Below, one piece after another: positions 47,035-59,617 of a DNA stretch of 64,000 bases. How positions within the stretch are numbered: position 1 is the stretch's first letter; every line of letters starts with the position of its first letter. The position numbers and the translations under genes are program-made. Source of the DNA: Macrocystis pyrifera (Eukaryota > Sar > Phaeophyceae > Laminariales > Laminariaceae); the NCBI GenBank assembly GCA_031763025.1, contig JASSKH010000025.1, forward strand, positions 7,846,798-7,910,797, given 5' to 3'. A model generated the notes under the pieces. The model did no database searches. It was given only the letters and a program-made list of their open reading frames with translations, and was not told the DNA's origin.

Positions 47035-50000
47035 ATGTCGACGAAGACGATTGCCAAGGCCGCCCTTTTCTCGGCAGTCATGATCGCCGCCCTCAGCGGT
47101 GCCTCTGGCGCTGAGGCCCAAACGAGTCCATGTGACGATGACTTCCCAGGCACGGAGGGATGCAGGGCCAAGCGCAACTCTCTCTCCTCCGAGGAAGGGG
47201 GTGTTGCTTTGCCACGGACCATGACGGTCCTCAAGAGAATCACGTACGACGAGCCCACGGTGAGCGGTGTCTGGTTCGATTGTTATATTAGAGTGCTCCT
47301 TTTCTACAGTAGCAGCCTTTCTGATCTCCTTGCGTCGTTTATTCATATATGTTTCTTTTCATATTCCTTTGCATTGTCTTTTGTTCCTATTTTCCGGCCT
47401 TGCTTGTGTCGTTGTGTTCTCGTACCCGGTACGCTGGCATTTCACTTCTTGCTTGACCTATGAACTTTGCGGGGTTTGGTTTTTTGGTCTTCTTCCTCCG
47501 TCTTACAATCTGTGACCACAGAGTTGGTATCTCTCTAGGATAAGGAATCAGGACGGACACGTGGTGTAATGATGAAGCTCGGTAGAAAAGACAATTTATT
47601 GTGAAGACAATGCACACACATGCATCGTCGCGGTCACCTTTCCACATGCACGTACATAAGCATGTACAGCCAGCCACCGCTGCCTCGTTGGATGGGACTG
47701 CGGTTGCTCGTTCTTGTTGTTGTTGTTAATGGTCTCGCATTGCCAGCGAACAGCAGCTAGCTCATGAATACACACAAGGACTCCACCCACACGTATAGGC
47801 ACCAAATAAAACAAAACCACAGCTCGATAGGGGTCAGGTCAGTGTACTGCTGTAGCCCCGCGAATGGATGTATAGCTGCTCAACACTGATTGGACAGATC
47901 AGGGCGCACGCCATGGACCCAACCATGGATAACGGTTCACCATATTGTTTGTTCCACGGTTCAACCCCTGGACAAACCGTACCCCATGATATGGGCCTTG
48001 ATACAGCCCATATGGGTCCATGGTGTGTACCATGGACTGATATTTGAATGGCTTGCGGTCCAGTCCATCGTGAACCATGGAGTACGTTATGGTTGATTCC
48101 GTGGTGCCTGACGATACCATCGTGGATATTTCGTCCATGATTCGACCCACAAACATAATACGTCGGTGATATATGGTCACTCATGGCGCGTTCCACAAAA
48201 AACCGCCATGATATTTCCTATGGTTGGCCCCTTGATACATGTACCATGGTACACGCTCGGACACGAACCCGTCCATCGGGTGCACTATGGTATTTGTTCA
48301 TGCTCATCATATTCACGGGACGCCCCAAGGAAGGTCCCATGGATCGTTCTTGGGGACACACTGTGTGTGCTGTCCCTGATTGCCCCGTGGCACGTGCCAT
48401 CGAGACCCTTGATAAGATGCCCAATGCAAAGCCCATGGGCACTCCTTGAGCCCTCGGCACTCCATGTTATATGCGCACTAAACCATAGCATATACCACGG
48501 CCTTCCATGTTGTCTGCTGTAAAGTAGCGCACGTCATGGAAAACATCACGGTGTGTCGTAAAGCGTAGACCATGGCGTAACCCAAGGATATGGTAGAAGG
48601 CATGGTGCGTCCAGTGGGGCGTCTCCATGGTGAACGACTGTCCCCAACCCAAACCCTAACCCAATAATGGGGCATTTCGTGGTGTGTTCCATGGTAAAAC
48701 TATGGCACCGACCATGGGTCAGTCCGTGGGGTTTACCACATGGCGCACTTATCCGTGGCGTACCCCATGCGTTCATGTAAGAAATACCAGACTACTCCTT
48801 GAAATATGCCATGAGTCGGTGTCCGTGGGTTGTTTCGCGGTTTACCGTCGAATATACCATGGTTAACCATGGTCTGGGTCGTGGGCTATCCAAGGGACTT
48901 CGATTATTCCAGAAGGCCGTCAGATGGTGTATATGACCTGTCCTGTTGTTGTTGTACCCGGCCACATGCTTCCTCTCCTCTTGCGCCCTTCCGATACTGT
49001 ACAGTTGTTCGACTTGGAGGAGGATTTTGTGATAGAATCAAAGGAGACCATCTACAGCACCAACCTGCACTTTCACGTGCACAAGGGAGTCACGCTCACC
49101 TTCCGCGCGCCTGCCATCAAGATCGCCAGAGATGAGGTGATGCGACGCGTCACACACGCTGACAGTCCGTGCCAGCTATTACGGGGGTCCACAGTTAACG
49201 GGACCAAATTTTGGTAGTAATAATAGGTAAATATATATGTTTTTATGTATACCATAGGTCCTATTAACTATGGACCCCCGTAATAACAAGAACAGCTGTT
49301 TAGCTTTAGAGTTATTTATGGCTGCTTTTACCATTCTGATGAAAGTTGCCGAAGGAGGATCTTCAAACCCTTCTCGGCCCGATGGTATGGCACTGCTGTA
49401 TAAATGTGAAGTAGTACCAGGTACTCGTAAACTGTTGTAGTCTGGCAAAGGTATTAATCGAGGAATTCACGTTCCACGACCATCCACCAAGAGTTTTTTG
49501 GGGTTTTTTTGGTTCCTTTCCTCTCGTCCGTTCTTTTTGTTTTGCTTTGCTTCACATTTTTCTTTCTCTCTTCATTTCTTTATATTAATTTCGATATCCC
49601 CCTATCCTGATAGATTTCTGCCTTGCTGTGACTTGTGAGTGCGGCCTCATACACGTATACAAATTTCGTTTGGATTGTATTGTCTACGGTGGTATCGTCA
49701 CTACATCTTGCGACACATTGTATCAGGCTGGTACAGTAGTTTGCGACCACAAAGCTAGTTGCGGGTAACTCTTTGGGATGAAGATCCAACCCAAACACCA
49801 CGGCTGTATGTACTGCTGTAGATGTGCTCGATTTGGACGCATGGAGAGAACGGATTAAACATAAAGAACACGCACAAAGATACCACGGGGCATACCGCGG
49901 ATGACACACTACCGCTACTGGAATAATAACAGATATACAGCAGCACGAACATACACTATGAGAACAGGTAACGTAAGGATGCACACTGTAATGCTTCTAC

Positions 50001-53000
50001 ATGCACGGCACTTGGGCCAGAGTCGACCAAGGGAAGAAGGGAGTGACGTCTTCTGGCAATTCAAATCAGAGGCACGTACCGTAGCGGGGAAGACGGAGAG
50101 AGAAAACAAGGGCGAAGATAATAGTAAATAGGAAAAAACAAACAAACGAACAAACAAGCAGACAAACGGTGGATATATTTGAAGTACAAATTGGAACCAC
50201 ATCTCTCTGCTGTGCTGAAGTTATTGTACGAGGACCCACCCTACCTGCCACACAATACTACGGCACTGCAGTTCTAGCCTGACCCTAATGAAGAGTCCCT
50301 TCAATGGCGCCGCTTCGTGTGCGGTTCGAAAAATGTGTATTCGAGTCGGGCACTGAAATCCATAGATAAAGCACACAGCAAATTCGACAACATGAATGCC
50401 ATCACAGGCGACTCCATCATTAAGCTGAAGAAGATCGTAGTAAGACGTATGATACTCTTTTCGTGAAAGCACATGCTGCGACATCGACCCAGCCAGGCTT
50501 GTCGGTCCCGCCATTGTATTCAAGGAAGGCCTGTCGCTTTGCACCAAAAGCCTCCATGTGGGGTTATTGGTCACGTTGGGTCGTCGGACGTTGCCTTTAG
50601 TCCAACCACACATGACTCAATAACAAATGTACCGTTCAATTTAAAAATCGTCTACAGGGCACCAGGCATCCACTACTACTGTACAATTTTTGTCAAAGTG
50701 GTCAAGGGAGGGGGGTAATATTTCCGTTATTACGTATACTATTGATACAGTAGTAGCGCGTGAGGCTATCAGTGTGTACGTACAGCAGGGCAGACACATG
50801 AAAAACACATCGCTGTAGCGCACCCTTCCTTGTTGGGCAGATGGACTAAAGTTTGTCGCCCACCTCCACGGTTCCTCCCAACGGCAGGATTCATATTTGC
50901 CTCTCTTCGAATTGTCGGGAACGGTCAAATTCGAGGCTGTCGGTTCAGCTCCGCCCCTGCTTGGTGGCAGTCTGGTGAGTTCCATGTCGTGCTCGTGCTC
51001 AACCAGCTGCAGCGTAGTATGTACGTGGTTCTCCTGCGTTCATGAATTATGGTTGCATTTCTCGATCTTCAGTAGCTTCAACGAATTTTTCCATTTCGTC
51101 AATGAAACGTAGCCTCATTGGATCAGTCCGAAAGAATACCACTGCACAGTACAGTTGCAATCTCGAATCACCTCAACAGATTTGTTCCTTTTGTGAATGG
51201 AATATCTGCATTGAACCACTGAGAATACCGGGCTTTAACTTCACTGGCAGGAGAAGTATCGATATGTCTTTCTTTCTGTGGTTCTACAGTACTATAGCCG
51301 GTTTTGGGGTAAGTTAGAGTATCTTCTTGCCGCGATGTGGCACTGAACCGTGAACACACAGTTAACGATGCTCCTAGCCTCTAATACGTCGACAACATCA
51401 CAAAGTACTTCTCCCACTATTACGGGAGACCATAGTAAATGGGGCCACATTTTGTTAGTAAAAATAGGGAAATATATTGGTTTTGTGTGCTATTTTCTAT
51501 GGTCCTCCGTAATAGAGGCGTTCTACATTAGAGACTCACCCAATAATTTTCTGAGGCTCCTCACTTAAAAATTGATTTCAGCAAAACTCAAGTTGCATCC
51601 CGATGAATAATCCCATTGCTCAAGTATAAAAAAACGCCATCTTTCGAAACAAGCTTGGCATTCCGGTTCAGAAAGTCCGTCATTCAGAAAACATTTTGGG
51701 GGAAATGTGCTACCTCTATGGTAGAACGCGTCGCTACTGCACCTTCCCGGCGCACGACTCGTTCATTACGTTACAGAGGTACTCGGCCAGGCAAGATACT
51801 GCAATCCATATGTTTGATCGGTCCGTAGGCACGACCATGAATAACGCGTTTGTTATTATTTCTTAAATACTACGCGTGCTTGATGGCCGCGCGCAGGTGG
51901 ACGAGGGGGGGCTTCTTGAAGTGTGGGATGATAGCGCGGTGTTCATGTCTGGTCTACATTACGTTGTCCGGTACCACGGCAATGAGATCACAGTATCGAG
52001 GACGCAAGACACCGGAGGCCCGGTGAGTATGCATGATGGAGCTTTGAGGGGATAGCAACACAACGAAGATGAGGAGCCGGCGAAGTGTATACCGGCCGGA
52101 TTTCTGGGTGGTGGTGTTGCTTGTATTGCGGCTTTGGGTATGGTGCTAAGTATGGCCCTTGCTCTGAGCTCTCATGGAGTCGGCAGGATGACGGCTGCTT
52201 GTGGTTCGTATTGGTATCATATTGTGTTGTTAGAATGGACTGCAGTGTGTTGTTGCCCCGACGGTTTGGTGGAAAATATCGCAGTCCAACACTTGACACA
52301 GTATGCTGCGAAGAAATATATGGAAATGGAGAGTTGCCCAGATCTCTATCAAAAGACTAGTCACACCCTGGACGGCTGTCGATTAATCCACTTACCTTCA
52401 AAAAGACACCCTGCTGCGTCACTGCACTACATTTTGTTGCCTGTAGCATGTGGCGATAGACACGTTTAAGTTCGTTCGTCGTAGAACTTGCCACTCTTTC
52501 AATCACTCTGTTGCCGTTATGAGTTCAACCTCGATATCGCGGCTGCAATCTACTGCGGTCACGTTGCTCTATTTCAATATCTCCTCGCAGCACCAGCAAC
52601 ACTATGTGTAGTTTATTTTTATGTATTGATTGCCAAGTTTCCGAACTATTGTCAACGCAGTAGGTCTGTTACTGGCAATTTCCAGGCATGTTTCGCTGTC
52701 GTGTCAATGGCCCTTTGTTCCAACTATTTCTCCGTGTTTTCCGTTCCACAATAGTGCCATGACATGAATCATGCCGTTCGCTGATCGCTTGTAAAGTACC
52801 CTTCAACACACACAGACGATTGTCCAGTGCAGGATGTTATTCTAGTAAGTTGCCCCGCCGAAGGGCGTCTGCGATCACTTCGTTGTCGTATTAACACGAT
52901 ATTTGCATACCGAAATACATGCCAATACCTGATCGTCTAAAACTACTCTGGGTAAGCATCTATCCAGCGTTCACTCCAAAGGAAGACCACCCGTTATTGA

Positions 53001-54282
53001 GGCCAACTGCTGACTATACCGCCCTTCCTAGCTAACCGCTCACCCGTGTTCGCCCACACCTGTCCCGCTGTACATGATGTACGTGCACTGCCCTAACATA
53101 CAGGGTGGTGTACACGACAGAGATGCTGAGCCCGACCAGACTGCGTCGACGAACGAGCCGCCCACCCCAGCCGCTAGAGACCTGAATCCCTCGGTTTGGA
53201 GCCCTAAGCACGTGCTCACTGCGGGCGACAAGCTGACTGCTGAACCCTTGGTAGCGTCGACTGGCACGTCCGCCGTATGGGCCACCAAACACGGAGATAT
53301 CGTCTTCGCCATGGAAACTGCGAAATCGTCGGATGTATCAGGCCAGGAAACCTCCGGAAGCCTGCACACGTCTGTATTAGTTGCTGCCGACATCGCTAAA
53401 CTGAGGCGCGTGGTACGAGCCCGACAGGCTCTTCTGAAGGAATTGCAGGAGGGGGACTTGCCGGCCCACGAGAGCGGGAGGAGGAGTGCTTGGGGGTGGG
53501 TCCCCTTCCGCAGTCGACACCAGAAGGACGTAGATAGGGCGCGGAAACATCTCGGGGAAGTTGAGATGTCACTCAGCGACAGGGGATGCGTGGTGAGTCA
53601 GCCAGTAGTTGCCCCTTTGGTGTTTTGGGTATATAAACGACGACCGAGAGAGAATAGTAGTAGGGCTAACGTGCGTGTTTCATACACTACCAGAGGTAAT
53701 CTTGTTGTCCCCTTGCTTCGAAAAGGTAGTGGTGGATAGTTCACAGTATGAGTTTACGTCTGATAGCCATTCCGGTGACGGTGGTTAGAGGTTTCCTTCC
53801 TGCAGATGCAAAACCATTAAATAAATCGAACACTGCTGGAGTGAAGCCAAGAGTCTGACCACACTTGAGTTGCCGACAAAACAGAATTGAATCATGTTGT
53901 GCCTGAGATTAATACCACTATAGATCTTGATATTTTTCCGCAATGCTTTGATGAGTGTGTGTCGAAACGACAACAGGGCCATCGCTTGAACCGCATAGCG
54001 GTGGCCGACGTCATTCAGAGGAGGGGATCCCTTGCTTCACTTTACCTCGAACCCGTATTGCCTCGCCGAACTCCACACCGAACCGTCACCAAGGAGGTGA
54101 GCTTGGACGGAACATGCGTTCTGGCGAAATCCGGCCCATACAAAAGGGAGTGGATGAACCGATTTCCCTGGAGAAGGAGCAAGAGCAACGACTACCAGCT
54201 TCACGTGAAGGACGATGGAATGGAAGTCCGTCTAGGGGAGAGGATGGTGTGGGGGGTTACCGCTGACGAGATGATGGGATAA
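47035..54282 (+). CDS. Middle tandem gene: secreted protein of unknown family, six exons
   Basis: Exons: 47035-47259, 49005-49136, 50888-50974, 51897-52022, 53104-53592 and 53977-54282. The total is 1365 bp, 454 codons plus TAA. All five introns are phase 0 with GT/AG ends, mostly GTGAGN donors. Exon 1 gives a signal peptide (MSTKTIAKAALFSAVMIAAL, small residues before AEAQ) and two cysteines (SPCDDDFPGTEGC). Exons 2-4 are short, strand-like and alternate hydrophobic residues (STNLHFHVHKGVTLTFRAP; LFELSGTVKFEAVGSAP; VVRYHGNEITVS). Exon 5 has a Pro/Thr linker, LTAGDKLTAEPLVASTGTSA and a helical basic segment (LRRVVRARQALLKELQ). Exon 6 ends DYQLHVKDDGMEVRLGERMV. I do not recognise the family. 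Exons 2-4 could be a beta-sandwich or beta-helix, and exons 5-6 have a faint bulb-lectin look. Conservation of exons 1-4 in the right copy supports the model; exon 5 has no second copy here. Confidence 0.75.
47507..47624 (+). mobile_element. Single terminal repeat of the GTGACCACAGAG family, intron 1
   Basis: CTGTGACCACAGAGTTGGTATC, CTAGGATAAGGAATC and AATTTATTGTGAAGAC align with the ends of the element at 18141-19492. No inverted partner is seen nearby, so it is a solo or decayed copy. Confidence 0.5.
47905..48870. repeat. CCATGG-rich region, about 1 kb
   Basis: CCATGG and one-mismatch relatives (CCGTGG, CCATGA, TCATGG, CTATGG) recur every 10-25 bp for about 950 bp in intron 1 of the middle gene, without a fixed repeat unit. 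An ACCCAAACCCTAACCC block lies inside at about 48646-48662. It is not coding. Confidence 0.7.
49189..49283. mobile_element. MITE with TTACGGGGGTCC ends, copy 1 (intron 2)
   Basis: The ends TTACGGGGGTCCACAGTTAA and TTAACTATGGACCCCCGTAA are inverted repeats of about 27 bp around an AT-rich centre. TA flanks both sides, fitting a TA target duplication as made by Tc1/mariner-type transposases. Confidence 0.8.
49738..49878 (+). mobile_element. Terminal repeat of the GTGACCACAGAG family, intron 2
   Basis: TTGCGACCACAAAGCTAG, CTCTTTGGGATGAAGATCCA and CGGATTAAACATAAAGAACAC align with the family ends. An inverted partner is not obvious. It lies in intron 2 of the middle gene. Confidence 0.45.
51420..51512. 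mobile_element. MITE with TTACGG ends, copy 2 (intron 3)
   Basis: A diverged copy: TTACGGGAGACCATAGTAAA at the left and CTATGGTCCTCCGTAA at the right, again flanked by TA on both sides. It lies in intron 3 of the middle gene. Confidence 0.7.
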
Positions 54283-55379
54283 GCCCAATCATAGTTTACA
54301 GTGTGATGGAGTCTGCCCGGTGTGTTGTGTATGATTCGGTACGGGGCCGGGGGGGGGGTCAACCGCAGGTGAACGTACAGCAGCTGTATATCGTAGGAGG
54401 TTCGTATAACATCGGAACTGACACTTGGAATAGTGGTGGAGTGCGAAACATTGAGGTGGGGAGGCGGAGCTATTGTTTCATTGAGTGATGGGTGCTCACA
54501 ATGTGCAATTAGGTGCGAAACGCCAGTGTCCTTTACCCCCTTAATAAGCACGCTACCATAGGGGTGGCACGTCTTTGGCGAAATCATTTCTGACTGAGTT
54601 GGCTCCAAAGCCGAGAAGATCTACCCAAAAATGCCTGCCTGTCGTTGTATACCTGTTGTAGGTCATGGAATTATTCATCAGGTTTTTGTGGTTGAATGGT
54701 GTTCCCTCAAAATTCTGATTTTGGGAGAGGAGGTTTCTTGGGCGTGAGGTAGAGAGCTCCTTAAGCGAGGAATCTCATAAAAAAATTGAGTTGCTACCCC
54801 TATATCGCTACCGTAGCCCGTATCTGGAAAATATCGGCCAACGTTATTTCCAACTGCATCTGTTGATAATGCCTACCTCCGTAGTCACGGCATTTCGCAG
54901 GCGGATCATCGGCAGTGTATTCGTGGCGTGGAACGTTCTCCGAGTTGGGTTGGCTTTCACTAATCACTCCACTGATGGTCACCTGTAACCGGTCGTCTCT
55001 CCTGTCGATCACGGGCCCCCGTGTGCGCATTGCATAGCGCATGTCGTGGTAAGCGAGCCAACCGAACAAGCCAAATCACTGATGGTCCACCACAAAACAC
55101 ATACTTAACCCCGCATACCCCGTACGGCACTTGGTTGCGCTTGTGGCTGCGGAGAGGGTTCGTACCGAGCCAATCTCCTGCGACATCGTGTCCTATTCAC
55201 CTCGCTCCTTGGCTCTTCGCAAGAAACATAATGTTTCGTGCGGAGAAGCAACATCCAGCTGCGGTAGGCCTCCCCCCTGCATCGCTCGCTCTTGCGTCAT
55301 GCCCGCCCATCTACTGAGACTGCTTAACGTAAATATTTAATGTTGGTATAGTACGTATGTCTCTCCATCTGTTCTTTGC

Positions 55380-56035
<656 letters not shown>

Positions 56036-56399
56036 GGTTTTGATCCAGAGCGCTTCAGCCCCGCCTTGCCCAATAGGTACAGATACTGGGTTACATTGCC
56101 AGTGCAATACCGGGTCCCATGTCCCGCCGAGTCCTGGCCGTCGGGCGCAGAGCATTGCCGACAACCTCGAGGAGTCGCTTAAGCCAGCCATAAAAAGCCA
56201 GCTTTGCTGCTGCCTTACATTTGAAATACAAGCCGGATATCCTAGTGGTGGATTGCTATACTTCCTATTGCCTAAGTCCCTGCCAGGGGCGACTGGTGGT
56301 TTCTAGAAACTCGGTACGGAACAGGTAATATCCCAGCTATAGAGCCAGCATGAGACAGAGCCGCTCGGGGATGACAGGGTGCCATCCTCGGATCATGTT

Positions 56400-56890
56400 T
56401 ACTTTCATACACATACAGCTCAAACCCGGGACGAAAATTGGCGCCCCCCCTGGTCGATACCACCTTGCATGGAGTAGAAACCCCAAACCTACTGATTGAC
56501 TGGGTTTGGTAGAGCCAGCGCCACCCGGCGAGTAGGATAACGTTCCATTAATAAATAAGAAATACTTCCATACATCTACAACCCCAACACACCGGTGACG
56601 AAAACGGTTTTCCTCGCGTGAATATCGACCCGCACAGAGTGAAAACGCTAAACCTCCTGGCTCCTGGCTGACGGGCTGGGATCCGTGGGGTCACCGGCAC
56701 TAAGGGAGGGAAATGTCCCATCCCAGGATCAGTAACCCTTCCATACATCTGACGCTCCCACATACCGGAGACGAAAACGGTGATCTCCCGGATCGCTATC
56801 ACCCCGCAAGGTGTGGAAACCGTGGTCCCACTGGCTGATTGCCTTATTGGCTGGGGTTCGTGGAACCTGTGCTTCCCATGGAGGATACGG
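56400..56890. repeat. Roughly 170-bp tandem satellite, unit 2
   Basis: The anchor CATACATCTACAAC (variants) occurs at about 56407, 56567 and 56742, with the same internal segments as 44255-44910. The last repeat is split by the fold-back element at 56891. Confidence 0.78.
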
Positions 56891-57568
56891 CACCGGTGTT
56901 GCACTGCCCATAAAAAAATCCTGATATTGCCAAAACTCCTGACAACAAAGACACTGGAATCACGTCTGCCGCCGTTTTTTTTCTGAGGACTTTTCGTTTG
57001 TCTGCTTTAGCTTCGAGCGTGTCCATCGAGCAAATTTGTCAGGGCAGATATGAGCTCCTTGATGCACTCCCGCGAGTGTGCTGAAGCGATAACACTTTTC
57101 GTGTCCTCCTTCGGGGCGGACTTCGTCGATGAATTTGAAAATGTGGTTCCAGGCGCTTGAATTTTCGGTTTCTTGTACTTCAGTTGAGTTTTTTCTTTTC
57201 TGCTTTGAGAACGAGAAGGATGAACCCAGAAAACCAGTGAGTACGTTTCTCCTGCTCGTTCCACGCCAGAAAAACAAATACGTGGCTACAAGTACAAGAA
57301 ACCGAAAATTCAAGCGCCTGGAACCACATTTTCAAGCTTCAGCGACGAGGTCTGCCCCGAAGGAGTACTCGAAAAGTGCTGTCGGTTTGGCACACTCACG
57401 GGAGTGCATCAAGGAGCTCATACACGCCCTGTCAAACTTTGGCTTGATGGAAACGCTCGGAGCTAGAGCAGACAAACGAAAAGTCCTCAGGAAAAAACGG
57501 CGGCAGCCGTGATTCCAGTGTTTTTGTGGGACTTTTTTGGGGGTTTTTTAGGCAGTGCAACACAGGTG
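56891..57568. mobile_element. Fold-back transposon with 18-bp TIR and ACGG target duplication
   Basis: The ends CACCGGTGTTGCACTGCC and GGCAGTGCAACACAGGTG match as inverted repeats at 17 of 18 positions. ACGG stands on both sides (56887-56890, 57569-57572). The matching place in unit 1 (about 44760) reads GATACGGTCCCATA with a single ACGG, an intact pre-insertion site. Inside are two long inverted arms (about 56945-57180 and 57285-57525) around a loop of roughly 100 bp. Each arm, read outward, encodes a similar peptide (AHSRECIKEL, ADKRKVLRKK). No transposase fits in 678 bp. Confidence 0.85.
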
Positions 57569-57804
57569 ACGGTCCCATAGACGCGGATAAATCGCAGACG
57601 AAAAAGGTGGTGCGCTGGTTGACGCGGTCCCGCACGGTGTGGACACCTCAACTCCGCGTACACCATTGCTGGCTGGGATCCGTGAATCCGGCAGCTCTAG
57701 AGTTGCACCGCGCCTGGCTGAGAACCGGGTACCCTGTGGCGGATACCCGGAATCTTCGGAACCGGAACCGTTCCGGTCCAACTCACGGAATCGCGGGCAT
57801 TTGT

Positions 57805-57836
57805 ACCTCGGGTACCCGGGTACCCGGGTACCCGTC
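57805..57836. repeat. Palindromic GGGTACCC array, short
   Basis: Four overlapping GGGTACCC units make a self-complementary block (TCGGGTACCCGGGTACCCGG and on). It precedes the larger array at 58160-58500. Confidence 0.85.
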
Positions 57837-58159
57837 AATTGTTCTATACGGACGCCCCAAGACTGGGGTATACCTTGATTCATACATCAACTGCAGCAGC
57901 AGCTGTGCCCCTAGACTCTCGCCTCCCGCCCCTGCAGACTACAGACTGACAATAGAGAATACCCCTACCTGCGTTCGCACAACACGCTACACAAGAGTAC
58001 ACAGACGCACACGATACCCCTACCACAGCGTAGGTGGGCCTACTTTACCATGAACCACAGAAGATAGACCAATCCCGAGAAGTCCCAACCTTTCGATGTT
58101 CCTGTTCGTGGAGAGACCGATGTGATTGCGGCACTGAGATCGACCACCACATAAATAGT

Positions 58160-58500
58160 GTATATGGTAACCCGGGTACCCGGGTACCCGTGTCCGCCTT
58201 ACCATGCCACCGCTCAAACGCAAACAGGGGAGCAAATTGTATATGGTAACCCGGGCACCCGGGTACCCGTTTCCGCCTTACCGCGCCACCGCTCAAAAGC
58301 AAAGTAAGGGAGCAAATAGTGTATGGTAAACCGGGTACCCGGGTGCCCGGGTACCCGTGCCCCACTCAAAGCCTAAAAGGGGAGAAAATAATGTCTGATA
58401 ACCAGGGTACCCGGGTATCCGTGTCCGCCGGAGCCCCGGGTACCCGGTTCCGGTTCCGACTGGACCGCCCCCAACTCGGTCGGGTACCCGGTTCCAAATT
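58160..58500. repeat. About 80-bp minisatellite with ACCCGGGTACCC cores
   Basis: Four units, each TATGGTAA, then one to three overlapping ACCCGGGT palindromes, then GT(G/T)TCCGCCTTACC, a CACCGCTCAAA segment and GGGAGCAAAT. Cores start near 58170, 58249, 58330 and 58403. The palindromes can form GC-rich cruciforms. Confidence 0.85.
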
Positions 58501-58701
58501 TTGAGGTCGGGATGCAACTCTAGGCAGCTCCCACCCTTGAGGAAAAACAAGTTCAGCAAGTCTATGAACCCTTGTCTACTGTAGCCGACATTTTGCGTAG
58601 TGTAGTTGCGTATTCAAGATGGATCATCACCTTCGCCTCTAATTTCTTAGATTGTATACGACGTGGAGTAGGGACAGCAGTACGCGCGGTACCAGTAGTT
58701 G

Positions 58702-58806
58702 TTACGGGGGTCCATAGTTAATAGGACCAATGGTACACACAAAAACCTGTATATTTACCTATTTTTACCAGCAAACTTTGGTCCCATTAACTATGGACCC
58801 CCGTAA
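58702..58806. mobile_element. MITE with TTACGGGGGTCC ends, copy 3
   Basis: 105 bp with nearly perfect inverted ends (TTACGGGGGTCCATAGTTAA and TTAACTATGGACCCCCGTAA). The corresponding place in unit 1 (about 45118, CGTTACGTACTG) lacks it, so it inserted after the tandem duplication. The left TA flank is not preserved. Confidence 0.82.
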
Positions 58807-59617
58807 TACGTATTTTACATCGGCAGATACAGAAGGTAACCTTGTTGTAGGTGCTGTAGGTACTACGTTCAGCAGTAGACACAATAGTGGATGGAGAAAG
58901 TACATATGCACACGCGAGCATCAGCTGATGTACGTACACACGAAGCCGTAGCCACACTGCAATTATAGCAACGCAGGGCTAGCGCCACGGGCAAAATCGC
59001 GCCGCACCGCCATTCAACAGAAAAAAATCCCTGGGTACGAGTAATCGTTCATGATTGGGTACGGGGTGATGACATGGGATGTCTATTGTCGACAGAGAAG
59101 TTGGCCGTCTGCATTATTCTGCTACAGTAGTATACTATTGCTGCAGTACGTGGTAGCTATTTAGTAGCCAGCAGCAGGTGTTGACGCCACGATGACCGAA
59201 AGGCTCTGCTACAAACATACCGCAGGAAGCCAATGATGCTCTACGAGTACGCAGTCCCTCTCTCTCTCTCCCGCTGCCGGTGGTACATTCGTTTCTTCAA
59301 GAAAATGCTGTGATGGGTGCTGTACAGCTTAAAGAGTCAAGAAATTGATTGATAAAATTCGTTTTCTGAAATGAGAGAGCTCTCGACGCGATGCCTGATG
59401 TATGCTGTCACCTCTTTACGGATAAACCCAATGCAGCCCCATCGGCCATGTCCATGTGCTCTCAGCTTCCGTTCCCAAACGCCCATAGCCCTCTGCCCCT
59501 GCCCACACACACGCGCGCTGCGCTAGCCGGCACCTTTGGAAGCACACGCCCTCTTTTCCTCCTCCTGTCTAGCCAAAGCAAGAGGCGCCCGCCTGCATCT
59601 ATCCTCTGGAGGTATCC

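Larger units (their letters stand above)
39838..47265 (+). repeat. Tandem unit 1 (about 12-kb array)
   Basis: Blocks matching unit 2 in the same order: 39838-42740 to 51969-56035, 44120-44910 to 56240-57690, 44930-45330 to 58505-59030 and 46560-47265 to 59190-59880. The spacing is about 12.1-12.6 kb. Repeats, including the CTGT microsatellite, are shared, so they predate the duplication. 42.74-44.1 kb is specific to this unit. Confidence 0.85.

Noticed and set aside
53955-54266. Alternative 103-codon frame over exon 6
   Set aside because: The other frame joins in phase to exon 5, starts after CAACAG and ends with a readable C-terminus that is partly kept in the left copy.
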